Assembly (NCBI GenBank): GCA_041397525.1
Contig: JAWKWL010000001.1
Span: 558,001 to 622,000, forward strand
Direction: 5' to 3'
DNA length: 64,000 nt
From: BOKV01 sp041397525
GTDB lineage: Bacteria; Pseudomonadota; Alphaproteobacteria; Rhizobiales; Rhizobiaceae
The notes below the pieces were generated by a model. It searched no databases, had not been told where the DNA came from, and saw nothing but the letters and a program-made list of their open reading frames with translations. Positions 1-9,259 of this stretch are shown here, one piece after another. The position numbers and the translations under genes are program-made. Position 1 is the first letter of the stretch. Each line of letters starts with the position of its first letter.

Positions 1-977
1 TTGCCGATGGCAGCAAAATCGATCAGCACAGGATAGAGATGGCGGCACGGATCGCAATCCTGGGCGGTCGGTACCGTCCGCAGCGAAGGATGAAACCCGT
101 CGAAAAGCTGTTCATAGCGCGCTTTCAATGCCTTGCGCCGCTCGATGAAGTGGTCAAGTTGCCCAAGCTGCGACAATCCAAGCGCACAGGCAAAATCCGT
201 CGCCCGGTAGTTGAAACCGGGCGCCTGCATTTCGTGATACCAGGGATTGGCACTGCCATCAGCATCAAACGCCAAGTCCCTGTTGATGAAACCGGAAAAA
301 TCCCGGCTGATACCATGGCTGCGCTTGATGCGCATGTCATCGGCCCATTCACGATTATTGGTGGTGACCATCCCCCCCTCGCCCATGGTGATCGTCTTGA
401 CCGGGTGCAGCGAAAAACAGGCCATGTCTGAATATTTGCACGAACCGACCTCTGCCATGCCGCCATCATGGGCAAAGCGCGTTCCAACGGCGTGGCAAGC
501 ATCCTCGATGAGATGAATGCCGCGTGGCTTCGCTTCGGCGGCGATTGCAGCCATGTCAGCCACCTCACCGTTGAGATGCACGATCACCGCCGCAGATGCC
601 CTGCCCCCTGCCCGCTCGAGCGCTTCGAGAAAAGTTTCGCGTGTCACCAGCCCCGTATCGGGATCGCAATCCATGAACACGATCCTGGCGCCCGTGTAAT
701 GCGGCCCGTTGGCGGAAGCCATGAAGGACTGCGATGGCGCTAGCACCACGTCATCCGGCCCGAGCCCGAGCGCCATGGATGCCAGATGCAGCGCTGCGGT
801 GCCGTTGGCACAGGCAACCGCTTCGCTCGAACCTACCCGCTTAGCGAAAGCCTTCTCGAATTCGCCAACCATGGGGCCGGTAGTAAGCATTGGTTCCTGC
901 AACGCCTTTGCCACTGCATCCAGGTCTGCCTGCGTGATGGTCTGCTTGCCATAAGGGAGGAAATCGTCGCTCATCAT
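1..977 (-). CDS. pseC: PseC-type UDP-sugar C4 aminotransferase (partial)
   Basis: This is a DegT/DnrJ/EryC1/StrS-family PLP aminotransferase. The best match is PseC, which aminates the 4-keto sugar in UDP-linked pseudaminic acid synthesis in the cytoplasm. The frame is open from the ATG pair at 977/974 to the window edge, about 325 codons, so the C-terminus is missing. The N-terminus reads MMSDDFLPYGKQTIT; the sugar-aminotransferase features TTGP, the acidic pocket LIEDACHA and the PLP-lysine segment SLHPVKTITMGEGG are all visible. It is divergent from pseH and pseI, which supports the assignment. A related DegT enzyme of another sugar pathway is possible but less likely. Confidence 0.85.
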   Translation of the reverse strand, partial: MMSDDFLPYGKQTITQADLDAVAKALQEPMLTTGPMVGEFEKAFAKRVGSSEAVACANGTAALHLASMALGLGPDDVVLAPSQSFMASANGPHYTGARIVFMDCDPDTGLVTRETFLEALERAGGRASAAVIVHLNGEVADMAAIAAEAKPRGIHLIEDACHAVGTRFAHDGGMAEVGSCKYSDMACFSLHPVKTITMGEGGMVTTNNREWADDMRIKRSHGISRDFSGFINRDLAFDADGSANPWYHEMQAPGFNYRATDFACALGLSQLGQLDHFIERRKALKARYEQLFDGFHPSLRTVPTAQDCDPCRHLYPVLIDFAAIG

Positions 978-1056
978 GTTTTTCCGTTCGGTTGGCGACT
1001 TCTTTCAAGAAACCGGCAAAAGTGCAAGCCTGACCGTTCAACCCCGCATGCGGGAT

Positions 1057-1085
1057 TTGACCGGGGCACGGTTTGCGACTATCGC
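1057..1085 (+). promoter_or_regulatory. candidate promoter of the pse operon
   Basis: A TTGACC hexamer at 1057-1062 is followed 17 bases later by TATCGC at 1080-1085, about 25 bases before the pseH start. The gap between the divergent pseC and pseH genes is the only non-coding space ahead of the operon. Assigned by eye. Confidence 0.35.
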
Positions 1086-1109
1086 CAAGGAAGAAACGTC
1101 GGAGATGCC

Positions 1110-1688
1110 ATGGCCAACAAGCTTCCAATTCTGGACCGCCTAGGTCAGGTCAGACTCAAGCCACTTTTCGAATGTGAAAAGGAGGCACTTGATCGCATGC
1201 GCGTCATTCGCAATCATCCGCAAGTTCGCTCCTATATGTACAACGACCAGGAATTCGATGAGGAAACGCATCAGCGCTGGCTGAACTCCCAGCACAACAA
1301 TGCCGACAACGCGATCTATGGCGCATTTGTTGACGCCATCCTGCAAGGCTCGGTCGGGCTGGTTGGTATCGACCCGGTCAACCGCCATGCCGAATGGGGC
1401 TTCTATCTTTCGCCGGACTTGCACGGGCACGGATTCGGTGAGGCGATGCTTTTCAACATGCTGGACCTTGCCTTTGCCGTACACCCGGTGGACAAGGTGA
1501 ATTCTGAAGTCATCGAATACAACGACGGCAGCCTTGCGCTCCATCGCCGCCTGGGCTTCCGTGACGAAGGCAGGCGCCGCAACCACAAACTGCGCGAGGG
1601 GAAATTCTTTGACGCGATCCTGCTGGGAATTACCAGGCAGGAATGGGCCGACAGGCGAAGCGACATGATCACCAACGGAAACGGATAA
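1110..1688 (+). CDS. pseH: PseH-like GNAT N-acetyltransferase
   Basis: This 192-residue GNAT acetyltransferase resembles PseH, which uses acetyl-CoA to acetylate the 4-amino group of the UDP-altrosamine intermediate. The acetyl-CoA loop lies around residues 95-115 (the LSPDLHGHGFGEAM region), and the LHRRLGFRDEG motif typical of the family follows. The frame is open further upstream, but the ATG at 1110 starts the homologous protein (MANKLPILD) and has a CGGAG ribosome-binding site. It lies between pseC (divergent) and pseI, which fits acetylation after PseC. Confidence 0.85.
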   Translation: MANKLPILDRLGQVRLKPLFECEKEALDRMRVIRNHPQVRSYMYNDQEFDEETHQRWLNSQHNNADNAIYGAFVDAILQGSVGLVGIDPVNRHAEWGFYLSPDLHGHGFGEAMLFNMLDLAFAVHPVDKVNSEVIEYNDGSLALHRRLGFRDEGRRRNHKLREGKFFDAILLGITRQEWADRRSDMITNGNG

Positions 1689-1689
1689 C

Positions 1690-1890
1690 ATGCAAAAAGA
1701 CACAGCCTATTACATGGACCTGATCGACCAGATCGAGGCAATCCGTGGCAAGAACAACAAGAACTGGATGGACTTGCTGCGCCTGGCGTTCAAGCACGCA
1801 CCAGCCGAGGCTGGAGCGATCATGGCCGAAATCTACAAGATGGACGGCGATATTTCCTCGCTTGCCCGCAAGCTTTCCGGTCAGGACTGA
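1690..1890 (+). CDS. small conserved-looking protein of the nonulosonate operon
   Basis: A 66-residue acidic/basic helical protein starting MQKDTAYYMDLIDQ. It begins one base after the pseH stop and ends three bases before pseI, so it is certainly translated as part of the operon. It has no signal peptide or membrane segment. The middle part (NWMDLLRLAFKHAPAEA) looks like a helix pair. I do not recognise a catalytic motif. A role as an accessory or scaffold for the sugar enzymes is only inferred from position. Confidence 0.7.
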   Translation: MQKDTAYYMDLIDQIEAIRGKNNKNWMDLLRLAFKHAPAEAGAIMAEIYKMDGDISSLARKLSGQD

Positions 1891-1893
1891 ACC

Positions 1894-2943
1894 ATGCCCG
1901 GCCCAATCAAACTCGACGGCAAACCGGTTGGCCCCGGCCACCCGCCCTATCTGATTGCCGAGGTTTCCGGCAATCACAACGGCTCGATTGAACGCGCAAA
2001 GGCCATCATCAGTTCGGCTGCGGAAAATGGCGCAGATTGCGTCAAGTTGCAGACCTATACGGCCGAGACGATGACCATGAGGAGCGATCGCCCGGAGTTC
2101 CAGATCAAGGGCGGTCTGTGGGATGGCTATTCGCTTTATGAACTGTATGACTGGGCACATACCCCGTATGAATGGCATGGCGAACTGTTCGCCCATGCGC
2201 GAGCATGCGGCATTTCCTGCATTTCAACACCATTTGACGAGACAGCCGTTGAACTGCTCGAATCCGTCAACGCCCCCTTTTACAAGGTTGCCTCCTTCGA
2301 GATGACCGACCTTCCACTGGTCCGTGCAATCGCGCAAACCGGCAAGCCGATGATCATCTCCACCGGCATGGCAAACCGCGATGAAATCGCGGCAACACTT
2401 GATACTGCGCGCAGGCACGGCTCCGGCGAGATCGTCATCCTGCATTGCATCTCCAGCTATCCAACGCCGGTGAGTGCGGCAAACCTCAACGCCATGCCCG
2501 AACTTGCCCGCGAATTTGACGTTCTGGTCGGTCTGTCTGACCACACGATGGGAAACACTGCTGTCATTACGTCAGTGGCGCTGGGTGCTTGCCTGATCGA
2601 GAAACACTTCACACTGGCCCGCGCGGATGGCGGTCCTGATGCGGATTTCTCCATGGAGCCTGCCGAACTCTCCGAGATGGTGAGATCGGCACGTGACGCA
2701 TTTTCAGCCCTTGGCGAAGGTGGCATCCGCCGCACCGAGATCGAGGAAAAAATGACGCAGTTCCGTCGCTCGATCTATGTGGTGCAGCCGGTAAGGGCGG
2801 GCGAGGAATTCACCAGGCAAAACATCCGGCGCATCCGCCCCGGCTTTGGCATGGCTCCCGAGCATTATGATTGGGCGCTGGGCCGCAAGGCAGTCAGTGA
2901 TATCGAGCCCGGCACACCTCTGCAAAGGGAACATGTCAGCTGA
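1894..2943 (+). CDS. pseI: pseudaminic acid synthase PseI
   Basis: This is a NeuB-family synthase of 349 residues that condenses the 6-deoxy-diacetamido hexose with phosphoenolpyruvate to give the nine-carbon pseudaminic acid. The N-terminal TIM-barrel domain has the family signatures LIAEVSGNHNG, VKLQTYTAETMT, STPFDETAV, STGM and LHCISSYPTP, and the metal/PEP segment SDHTMGN. A C-terminal antifreeze-like SAF domain covers about residues 285-349. The WDGYSLYELY segment favours PseI over sialic acid NeuB. It overlaps the next gene's first ATG. Confidence 0.93.
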   Translation: MPGPIKLDGKPVGPGHPPYLIAEVSGNHNGSIERAKAIISSAAENGADCVKLQTYTAETMTMRSDRPEFQIKGGLWDGYSLYELYDWAHTPYEWHGELFAHARACGISCISTPFDETAVELLESVNAPFYKVASFEMTDLPLVRAIAQTGKPMIISTGMANRDEIAATLDTARRHGSGEIVILHCISSYPTPVSAANLNAMPELAREFDVLVGLSDHTMGNTAVITSVALGACLIEKHFTLARADGGPDADFSMEPAELSEMVRSARDAFSALGEGGIRRTEIEEKMTQFRRSIYVVQPVRAGEEFTRQNIRRIRPGFGMAPEHYDWALGRKAVSDIEPGTPLQREHVS

Positions 2944-3703
2944 AATGAAGATACTCGCAATCCTTCAGGCGCGCATGTCATCGTCGCGCTTGCCCGGCAA
3001 GGTTGACAGGGAAATCCTGGGCAAACCCATGCTCGCGCGCCAGATCGAGCGTATCAACCGTTCCACTGCGATAGAGAAACTGGTTGTTGCCACATCGACC
3101 AATCCCGAGGACGACACGGTCGAGGCAATCGCAAGAGATGCCGGTGTGGAATGCTTTCGTGGTTCACTCAACGACGTCCTGGACCGGTTCTACCAGTGCG
3201 CCTTGCGCTATCATCCGCAATGGATCATCCGGCTTACCGGCGACTGCCCGCTTTCGGACTGGCGCATCATTGATGCAGTCGCAGCTTTTGCCATTGCCGG
3301 CAATCATGACTATGCTTCCAATGGCAAGGAACCGAGTTTTCCCGACGGACTGGATGTCGAAGTCGTGAAATTCCAGGCACTTGAAACCGCCTGGCACGAA
3401 GCCGTGCTTGCAAGTGATCGCGAGCACGTCTTGCCGTTCATCCACCGGCAGGACGGGCGTTTCTCCATCGGCAATTACCGCAACGGTGAAGACCTTTCCG
3501 GCCTGCGATGGACCGTCGATGAACCCGCGGACCTTGAATTCGTGCGGGCCGTTTACAGCGAACTTTACGAGGCAAATCCGGATTTCGCCTTCGCCGACAT
3601 CCTGCGTCTGCTGGAAAAAAAGCCTGAATTGGCCACGATCAATGGCGGTTTCACCCGCAATGAGGGCTATCTCAAAAGCCTGCTGCGCGATAAACAGGTC
3701 TGA
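2933..3703 (+). CDS. SpsF-like cytidylyltransferase/nucleotidyltransferase
   Basis: A 256-residue nucleotidyltransferase of the SpsF/COG1861 family, with the Rossmann-like start ILAILQARMSSSRLPGK that binds the nucleotide and LTGDCPL as the metal-binding segment. The start at 2933 overlaps the pseI stop by 11 bases; an ATG at 2945 is also possible. In nonulosonate loci lacking a classical PseF/NeuA, such a protein is the natural candidate for making the CMP-sugar. That function is inferred from context, since the family is not well characterised biochemically. Confidence 0.75.
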   Translation: MSAEMKILAILQARMSSSRLPGKVDREILGKPMLARQIERINRSTAIEKLVVATSTNPEDDTVEAIARDAGVECFRGSLNDVLDRFYQCALRYHPQWIIRLTGDCPLSDWRIIDAVAAFAIAGNHDYASNGKEPSFPDGLDVEVVKFQALETAWHEAVLASDREHVLPFIHRQDGRFSIGNYRNGEDLSGLRWTVDEPADLEFVRAVYSELYEANPDFAFADILRLLEKKPELATINGGFTRNEGYLKSLLRDKQV

Positions 3704-3729
3704 ACACCGCTCCAACAAGGTCCCTGACG

Positions 3730-5019
3730 ATGACCCGTTCCTTTTCCCGTTCGCAAGCCATGCTCACAGAAGCACTTGGCCTGATCCCGCTGGGAACCCA
3801 GACCTTCTCCAAAAGCACGACCCAATACCCTGCCGGCGTATCTCCGCATTTCGTTGATCATGCCAAAGGCGCGATTGTCACCGACGTTGACGGCAATGAT
3901 TACATCGATTTCAACAACGGCCTTGCTTCCGTCACGCTTGGCCATTGCGACCCCGATGTAAGCGCAGCCGTCATCGAACAGATTGGCAAGGGAACAATTT
4001 TTCCCCTCGCTCATCCGCTGGAGATCGAGGTGGCCGAACTCATCTGCGAAATGGTGCCCTGCGCCGAGAAGGTTCGCTACGGCAAGAACGGCTCTGACGC
4101 GACCGCGGGCGCCATTCGTGCTGCCCGCGCCTTCACCGGACGCGACCGCGTGGCAACTTGCGGCTATCACGGCTGGCAGGACTGGTATATCGGCGCGACC
4201 GCTCGCAACAAGGGCGTGCCCAGGGCAACGAGCGAACTGACCTCGGTCTTCGCCTACAACGATGCGTCATCGCTTGAGAAGCTCCTGAAAAAACATCCCG
4301 GTGAGTATGCTGCCATCATCCTCGAGCCGATGAATGTGCAGTTCCCCAAAGATGGATTCCTCGAGCAATTGCGCAGCCTGGCAGACGAGCACGGTGTGGT
4401 CTTGGTCTTTGATGAAACGATTACGGGTTTTCGATATGCCAATGGCGGCGCGCAGGAGCTGTTTGGCGTCACACCTGACCTTGCCTGCTTCGGAAAGGGG
4501 CTGGCCAATGGCTATCCGCTGGCAGTCGTTGCCGGTCGCTCTGACATCATGGCTGAATTCGGCGAGGTGTTTTTCTCCTTCACCATGGGCGGTGAAACGC
4601 TATCCCTGGCAGCTGCCAAGGCATCAATGACAAAGTTCCGCGATCATGGCATTGCCCGTAAACTCAACGAGACCGGAACCGCGATCATGGCTGGTACCCA
4701 GGCGCTGATCGACAAGCATGGCTGCAGCGAATTCCTGTCCCTTTCCGGTCACCCCTCATGGAGCTTCCTGCTGATCAGCGATTGCAACGGCTACTCGTCC
4801 TGGGAGACCAAGACGCTGTGGCTTCAGGAAATCATGGAACGCGGCATTCTTTCGCTGGGCACACACAATGTAACGGCAGCCCATGGCAAGGCAGAGATCG
4901 ACAAGCTGCTTTCCGTCTATGACGAAGTGTTCCCGCTGCTGCGCGAAGCCGTGCATGAAAAAGCGATGGCCCAATATCTTCGCACGAAACCCCTCGAACC
5001 GTTGTTCAAGGTGCGGTAA
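3730..5019 (+). CDS. class III PLP aminotransferase (glutamate-1-semialdehyde aminomutase-like)
   Basis: A 429-residue fold-type I PLP enzyme of the class III family. It has the DVDGNDYIDFNNG entry motif, the YHGWQDW motif, the LVFDETITGFR cofactor-binding segment with its aspartate, and the PLP lysine in CFGKGLANGYPL around residue 258. It resembles HemL but lies inside the sugar operon next to SpsF, an association seen in sps-type polysaccharide loci. It therefore probably transfers an amino group to or from a sugar or linker rather than making tetrapyrrole. The stop and the next start overlap as TAATG. Confidence 0.75.
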   Translation: MTRSFSRSQAMLTEALGLIPLGTQTFSKSTTQYPAGVSPHFVDHAKGAIVTDVDGNDYIDFNNGLASVTLGHCDPDVSAAVIEQIGKGTIFPLAHPLEIEVAELICEMVPCAEKVRYGKNGSDATAGAIRAARAFTGRDRVATCGYHGWQDWYIGATARNKGVPRATSELTSVFAYNDASSLEKLLKKHPGEYAAIILEPMNVQFPKDGFLEQLRSLADEHGVVLVFDETITGFRYANGGAQELFGVTPDLACFGKGLANGYPLAVVAGRSDIMAEFGEVFFSFTMGGETLSLAAAKASMTKFRDHGIARKLNETGTAIMAGTQALIDKHGCSEFLSLSGHPSWSFLLISDCNGYSSWETKTLWLQEIMERGILSLGTHNVTAAHGKAEIDKLLSVYDEVFPLLREAVHEKAMAQYLRTKPLEPLFKVR

Positions 5020-5600
5020 TGCCGGATCAGCCGGATACAAATGGTTTTCGACCACCTGCCGACAGGATCGACGGCGAGGGCTTCTTCCTGCGCCGCCTTG
5101 CGGTTGACGATTGCACGACGGATTATGTCCGCTGGCTGAACGATCCACGGGTCAACCGCTTCCTGGAGACACGGTTTTCAACGCAGACGCTTGAATCAAT
5201 CCGCAGTTTTGTCGCTGAAAAAGCCAGCTCATCCACCGAATTCCTGTACGGGATATTTGCAGGCGAGGAAGCCCGGCACATCGGCAATATCAAGTTGGGC
5301 CCGGTTCGCATCCCGCATCTGTCAGCTGCGGTCAGCCTTTTCATCGGTGATGAGACATGGTGGGGCAAGGGCATGGCCAGCAGGTCCATTGTCGCACTCA
5401 GCAATCATGCCTTTGCCAATACCGGCCTGAAAAAACTGCATGCAGGCATGTATGCTGCCAACACGGCGAGCCTTGCCGCCTTTCTCAAGGCTGGTTATCG
5501 TGAGGAGGGATTGCTTCGCTCCCATGTGGAAGACGGGAAAAACCGCGAAGATGTCCAGCTCGTTGGACTCACCGACAAAGACTACAATATCTCAGGATAG
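5019..5600 (+). CDS. GNAT acetyltransferase of the glycan operon
   Basis: A 193-residue RimJ/RimL-like GNAT protein. The order of features is the FFLRRLAVDDC start, the WLNDPRVNRFLE motif, beta-strand region NIKLGPV, the acetyl-CoA loop GDETWWGKGMAS and the late motif ANTASLAAFLKAGYREEG. Its start overlaps the upstream stop by one base, so it is translationally coupled. It probably acetylates a sugar amine, for example an extra N-acyl group on the nonulosonate. The exact substrate cannot be read from sequence. Confidence 0.8.
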   Translation: MPDQPDTNGFRPPADRIDGEGFFLRRLAVDDCTTDYVRWLNDPRVNRFLETRFSTQTLESIRSFVAEKASSSTEFLYGIFAGEEARHIGNIKLGPVRIPHLSAAVSLFIGDETWWGKGMASRSIVALSNHAFANTGLKKLHAGMYAANTASLAAFLKAGYREEGLLRSHVEDGKNREDVQLVGLTDKDYNISG

Positions 5601-5702
5601 TTGGTACTTTTTGCTATTTGCGTTTGTATTTTGTTGCATCCTTCCACTATCAAGACCTGATATCGGACCAGTAATCCAGAGCAGGAAAATTCGGCCATCG
5701 CC

Positions 5703-7049
5703 ATGAAGCAAGCCAAATGGATAGTCATTCCGGTGGAAGTGCAGGTTCGCGACCTGTTTTCCCGCCAGTTGGTAGGGCTGGAAGCAGCGCTTCGCGGTTT
5801 TGACGTGCTTGTCGGCCAGGACAGGGTGGTCCGCCGACTGGCCAGACATTTGCCAAAAGGGGTTTTGTACGACAAGAGCATTGGCATGCATGGCGACAAG
5901 AAGGTTTCCCGCTATCATCGCCTTGGCTACAAGATCACAGCTCTGGATGAGGAAAGCCCCGGCATCTATGGGAGCCCAAAACACTTCTTTGCCGCACGCA
6001 TGGCTCCGCAAACCCTGGATATGGCCCATCGCTGGTTCTGCATATCAAATTCGGTCCAGTCGCGCGCCATAGCAGAATTTCCCGATTACCAGGACCGGTT
6101 TGTGGTAACCGGCATGACCCGGACTGATGTCTGGCGCCCGGAACTTCGCAGCTTGTTTGCGCAGGAGGTCAACAAAATCAGCGGGAAATTCGGCAGGTTT
6201 GTACTTTTTAACAGCAATTTCGGAACGATCATCCACGCAAGGGGCGCGGAATTTGCACGCAAGCAATATGAAGCGATCATGCAAAAATCAAACATGCCGA
6301 GATCGGAATACACAACCCTGATTGAACAATCGCAGCAAAACTTGGACGCATATCTGGAAATGTTGCCGAAAATCACCGACTGGTTTCCGGACCACAAGCT
6401 CGTAATACGGCCCCATCCATCGGAATCCATGGAGTTTTGGCAGTCGCAATTTGCCGGAAATGACAGGATCATTGTCGTGCGCGAGGGTGAGGCAACGCCA
6501 TGGATACTGGCCAGCGACATCGTCGTGCATCATGGCTGCACCACCGGAATTGAAGCGGAACTGATGGGCAAGGCCGAAGTCATGTACGCGCCCAGCCCCG
6601 ACAATCACCACGATACCCAATTGATGCGTGACTGCGTGCCGATCGCCCATGATCCCGACACCTTGCGCGACACAATGCGCAAGCTTGTTTCCGGTGAAAA
6701 TGGCATTCGCAAACCGCGCGCCCAGCTGGAGAACTACTTCGCCTCCCTTGATGGCAGAATGGTGTCGCAAAAGATTGTTGATGAATTTGAAAAAATTCCG
6801 GTGAAGCCAGCAAGGTTGCCACACTGGCTTAAACTGCTGCAATGGACCCCCCGCCACCTTGTAGCAAAGGCAAGACTGGGCTCGAAGTCCGACAAGGCCT
6901 ATTCGCGTGGGAAATGGCAGGGCGTTTCATTGCAACAATTCAGGAAGAACATCGAAATCATGCTGGAAGCCAAGGGGCGGCCCGGTGAGGTTGAGGTTAG
7001 CGAGCCTTTCCCCGGCTTGTTTCACCTGTCACAAAAATCGGCTTTATGA
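5703..7049 (+). CDS. surface carbohydrate biosynthesis protein (GT-B-like fold)
   Basis: A 448-residue cytoplasmic protein resembling the 'surface carbohydrate biosynthesis protein' family found beside pseudaminic and sialic acid genes. The second half has the hallmarks of a nucleotide-sugar-binding GT-B domain: LVIRPHPSE followed by DIVVHHGCTTGIEAELMGKAEVMY. The start at 5703 follows a 102-base gap and the stop overlaps the next gene as ATGA. It may be a glycosyltransferase or a capsule-type polymerising enzyme. No signal peptide or membrane helix is visible. Confidence 0.7.
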   Translation: MKQAKWIVIPVEVQVRDLFSRQLVGLEAALRGFDVLVGQDRVVRRLARHLPKGVLYDKSIGMHGDKKVSRYHRLGYKITALDEESPGIYGSPKHFFAARMAPQTLDMAHRWFCISNSVQSRAIAEFPDYQDRFVVTGMTRTDVWRPELRSLFAQEVNKISGKFGRFVLFNSNFGTIIHARGAEFARKQYEAIMQKSNMPRSEYTTLIEQSQQNLDAYLEMLPKITDWFPDHKLVIRPHPSESMEFWQSQFAGNDRIIVVREGEATPWILASDIVVHHGCTTGIEAELMGKAEVMYAPSPDNHHDTQLMRDCVPIAHDPDTLRDTMRKLVSGENGIRKPRAQLENYFASLDGRMVSQKIVDEFEKIPVKPARLPHWLKLLQWTPRHLVAKARLGSKSDKAYSRGKWQGVSLQQFRKNIEIMLEAKGRPGEVEVSEPFPGLFHLSQKSAL

Positions 7050-7876
7050 AAATCTCGGTCATCATATCAACTTACAATTCTCCGGCCTGGCTGGAAAAGG
7101 TGCTGACCGGCTACCAGTGTCAGAGCGACCGCGATTTCGAGATCATCATTGCCGATGATGGCTCGCGCGAGGAAACCCGCGAACTTGTCGAGCGTTTGGC
7201 AGCTTCTTTCACCGTACCGGTACGCCACATCTGGCAACCCGATGACGGCTTCCGCAAATGCGCCATCCTCAACAAGGCAATACTCGAATGCCGCGGCGAA
7301 TATCTCATCTTCACCGATGGTGATTGCATTCCCCGCCTGGACCTGGTTTCCGTGCATCGCGCCCTGGCACAGCGCGGACATTTCCTTTCCGGAGGCTATT
7401 GCAAATTGCCGATGCCAACGAGCGAGGCAATCACCGCAACTGACATTCGTTCAGGTGATGCATTCCAGGTGTCATGGTTGCTGAGGAACGGCTATCACCC
7501 GACACTGAAATGGCTGAAAATCCTTGCCCGCCCTTTGGGCCTGGACACCGCCTTGAACCAGCTTCCCTTTGCCAAACCGACTTTCAACGGCAACAATTCA
7601 TCCTGCTTTGCCCGCGACGCGCTTGCAGTTGGCGGCTTTGACGAACGCCTCGGCTACGGTGGCGAGGACCGGGAATTCGGCTATCGGCTTCAATATTCCG
7701 GCATATCTCCGAAAGTCATCCGCTACTCGGCGCTCGCTCTTCACCTTGATCACAAACGCGGCTATGTCGACCCTGAGATCCGCGCACGCAATGAAGCGAT
7801 TATCGCCCAAACCCATGCCGAAAAGCGCACACGCACAGTGCACGGCATCGGCCCTGTCATGAGTTCGAAACCATGA
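7046..7876 (+). CDS. family 2 glycosyltransferase
   Basis: A 276-residue GT2 enzyme with a GT-A fold. It opens with ISVIISTYNSPAWLEKVL, has the acidic pair IIADDGS, and the metal-binding DGD in IFTDGDCIPR around residue 90. A C-terminal galactosyltransferase-like region contains FNGNNSSCFARDAL and YGGEDREFGYRL with the catalytic-base-like ED. The start overlaps the preceding gene by four bases and its stop overlaps the next gene. It probably adds one sugar to the surface glycan; donor and acceptor are unknown. Confidence 0.85.
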   Translation: MKISVIISTYNSPAWLEKVLTGYQCQSDRDFEIIIADDGSREETRELVERLAASFTVPVRHIWQPDDGFRKCAILNKAILECRGEYLIFTDGDCIPRLDLVSVHRALAQRGHFLSGGYCKLPMPTSEAITATDIRSGDAFQVSWLLRNGYHPTLKWLKILARPLGLDTALNQLPFAKPTFNGNNSSCFARDALAVGGFDERLGYGGEDREFGYRLQYSGISPKVIRYSALALHLDHKRGYVDPEIRARNEAIIAQTHAEKRTRTVHGIGPVMSSKP

Positions 7877-9252
7877 AGAAAATTCGTGCCATACTGGTTG
7901 GATTCGACGGACGCACCATTGATGCATTGGCCGAAAACGGCATTGAGACACTGGTCCAGATCGGTTCGACGAAGCCTGATGGCGCGCACCAGCCTGTTTT
8001 CATCGATCACAAGCATTTCGCTCGCTATGAATGTGAAATGGCAAGGGCTGAAATAGACGCTGAAACCCGGCAAGAAGCATGGAAACATGCGGCCGGAGCA
8101 TTTGAACGCTGCGCAGACCGCTACACCCACACAAGAGCCATGATCGGCAATTTTGATGACTATGAACTGCTGTTTGAACGCGCCCTGAGCCAGGCTGCAT
8201 ATGTTCTGGACAACTGGCCTTGCGATGCAGTGATATTTGTTAATTTTCCGCACAGATGTGCAACCATTGCCCTGTTCGCGCTGGCGAAGGCACGAGGCAT
8301 AGCCACGCCGCTTTGTACGCAAAGCCTGTTTTCAAACCGCTTTTTCATCATGTCAGATTGGCGAGATCTTGGATTGTTCAGATCTTCCCGAGCCGGCCCG
8401 GTTGCTGCAGTGGAAAGCGGCACACCAGACACGCCGCCGTTCTATATGAACCGGGTTTCTGGCAATTTCTCCAAACGCAAGAAGGCTTTTTTCCGGTTTT
8501 GGGAGTTCTATTTCAGATTGCTGCTTTTGCCACTCCTGACATTGCTCAGGAACGGAACCGAGCGCTCGACCCGCCTACTCGACGAGATGAGAAATTCCCT
8601 GCAATTGCTGAACTACCGAAGCCCGCAGAAATATGTGCGCACCATTGAAACCGGGGACTTACCGGAGCAGTTCGTCTATTTTCCCATGCATATGCAGCCC
8701 GAAATGACCACCGATGTCATGGGCGGCCACTGGGCAAACCAGGTGATGGCGTTGCGCTGGATAAGGGACTTTGTACCTGCACACATACCTCTCGTCATCA
8801 AGGAAAACCCCAAGCAGACGGGTCTTCGCAGAAGTCCCCTCTTCTGGCGGATAATGACACAACTGCCCAATGTCAGCTTCGTCGAAGAAAGGGCAAATAG
8901 CCTGCATCTGATCAAACAGGCAATGATGACGGCGACCATAACCGGTACGGCAGGTTGGGAAGCCCTCCGCTTTGGCAAGCCGGCACTGGCACTGGGCAAC
9001 GTATTCTGGCGCAGCCTGCCAGGAGCCTTTCACATCGACAACCATCCGCAATGGAGTGACATCGAAAATTTCCGGTTCGACAGGAACGCCTTCCAGCGCG
9101 GCGTGGACGAGATGTCCCGCTTCACCTATCCAGGCGTGGTCGATCTTGCCTACTCAGTGATGGTGGATGATTTCGACATGGAAACAAACGCAGCGAACGT
9201 GGCAGCCTCCATCGCCTGGCACATTTTCGGCGACACACCATTGCCAGGTTGA
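7873..9252 (+). CDS. capsule-type polysaccharide biosynthesis protein
   Basis: A 459-residue protein overlapping the GT2 gene by four bases. The C-terminal third carries FVYFPMHMQPEMTTD, IPLVIKENPKQTG and TITGTAGWEALRFGKPALALG, the pattern of capsule polysaccharide proteins that bind a nucleotide sugar in a GT-B-like fold. A strongly hydrophobic stretch around residues 205-225 may contact the membrane. It probably works with the two proteins upstream on one glycan. Its exact reaction is unknown. Confidence 0.7.
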   Translation: MKKIRAILVGFDGRTIDALAENGIETLVQIGSTKPDGAHQPVFIDHKHFARYECEMARAEIDAETRQEAWKHAAGAFERCADRYTHTRAMIGNFDDYELLFERALSQAAYVLDNWPCDAVIFVNFPHRCATIALFALAKARGIATPLCTQSLFSNRFFIMSDWRDLGLFRSSRAGPVAAVESGTPDTPPFYMNRVSGNFSKRKKAFFRFWEFYFRLLLLPLLTLLRNGTERSTRLLDEMRNSLQLLNYRSPQKYVRTIETGDLPEQFVYFPMHMQPEMTTDVMGGHWANQVMALRWIRDFVPAHIPLVIKENPKQTGLRRSPLFWRIMTQLPNVSFVEERANSLHLIKQAMMTATITGTAGWEALRFGKPALALGNVFWRSLPGAFHIDNHPQWSDIENFRFDRNAFQRGVDEMSRFTYPGVVDLAYSVMVDDFDMETNAANVAASIAWHIFGDTPLPG

Positions 9253-9259
9253 AGCTGCT

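Noticed and set aside
125..568. 147-residue minus-strand frame
   Set aside because: It lies inside the pseC gene in another frame and has no family features.
3730..5019. hemL (glutamate-1-semialdehyde aminomutase for tetrapyrroles)
   Set aside because: Family fits, but the gene is embedded in a sugar operon, and alphaproteobacteria make 5-aminolevulinate by the HemA condensation route.
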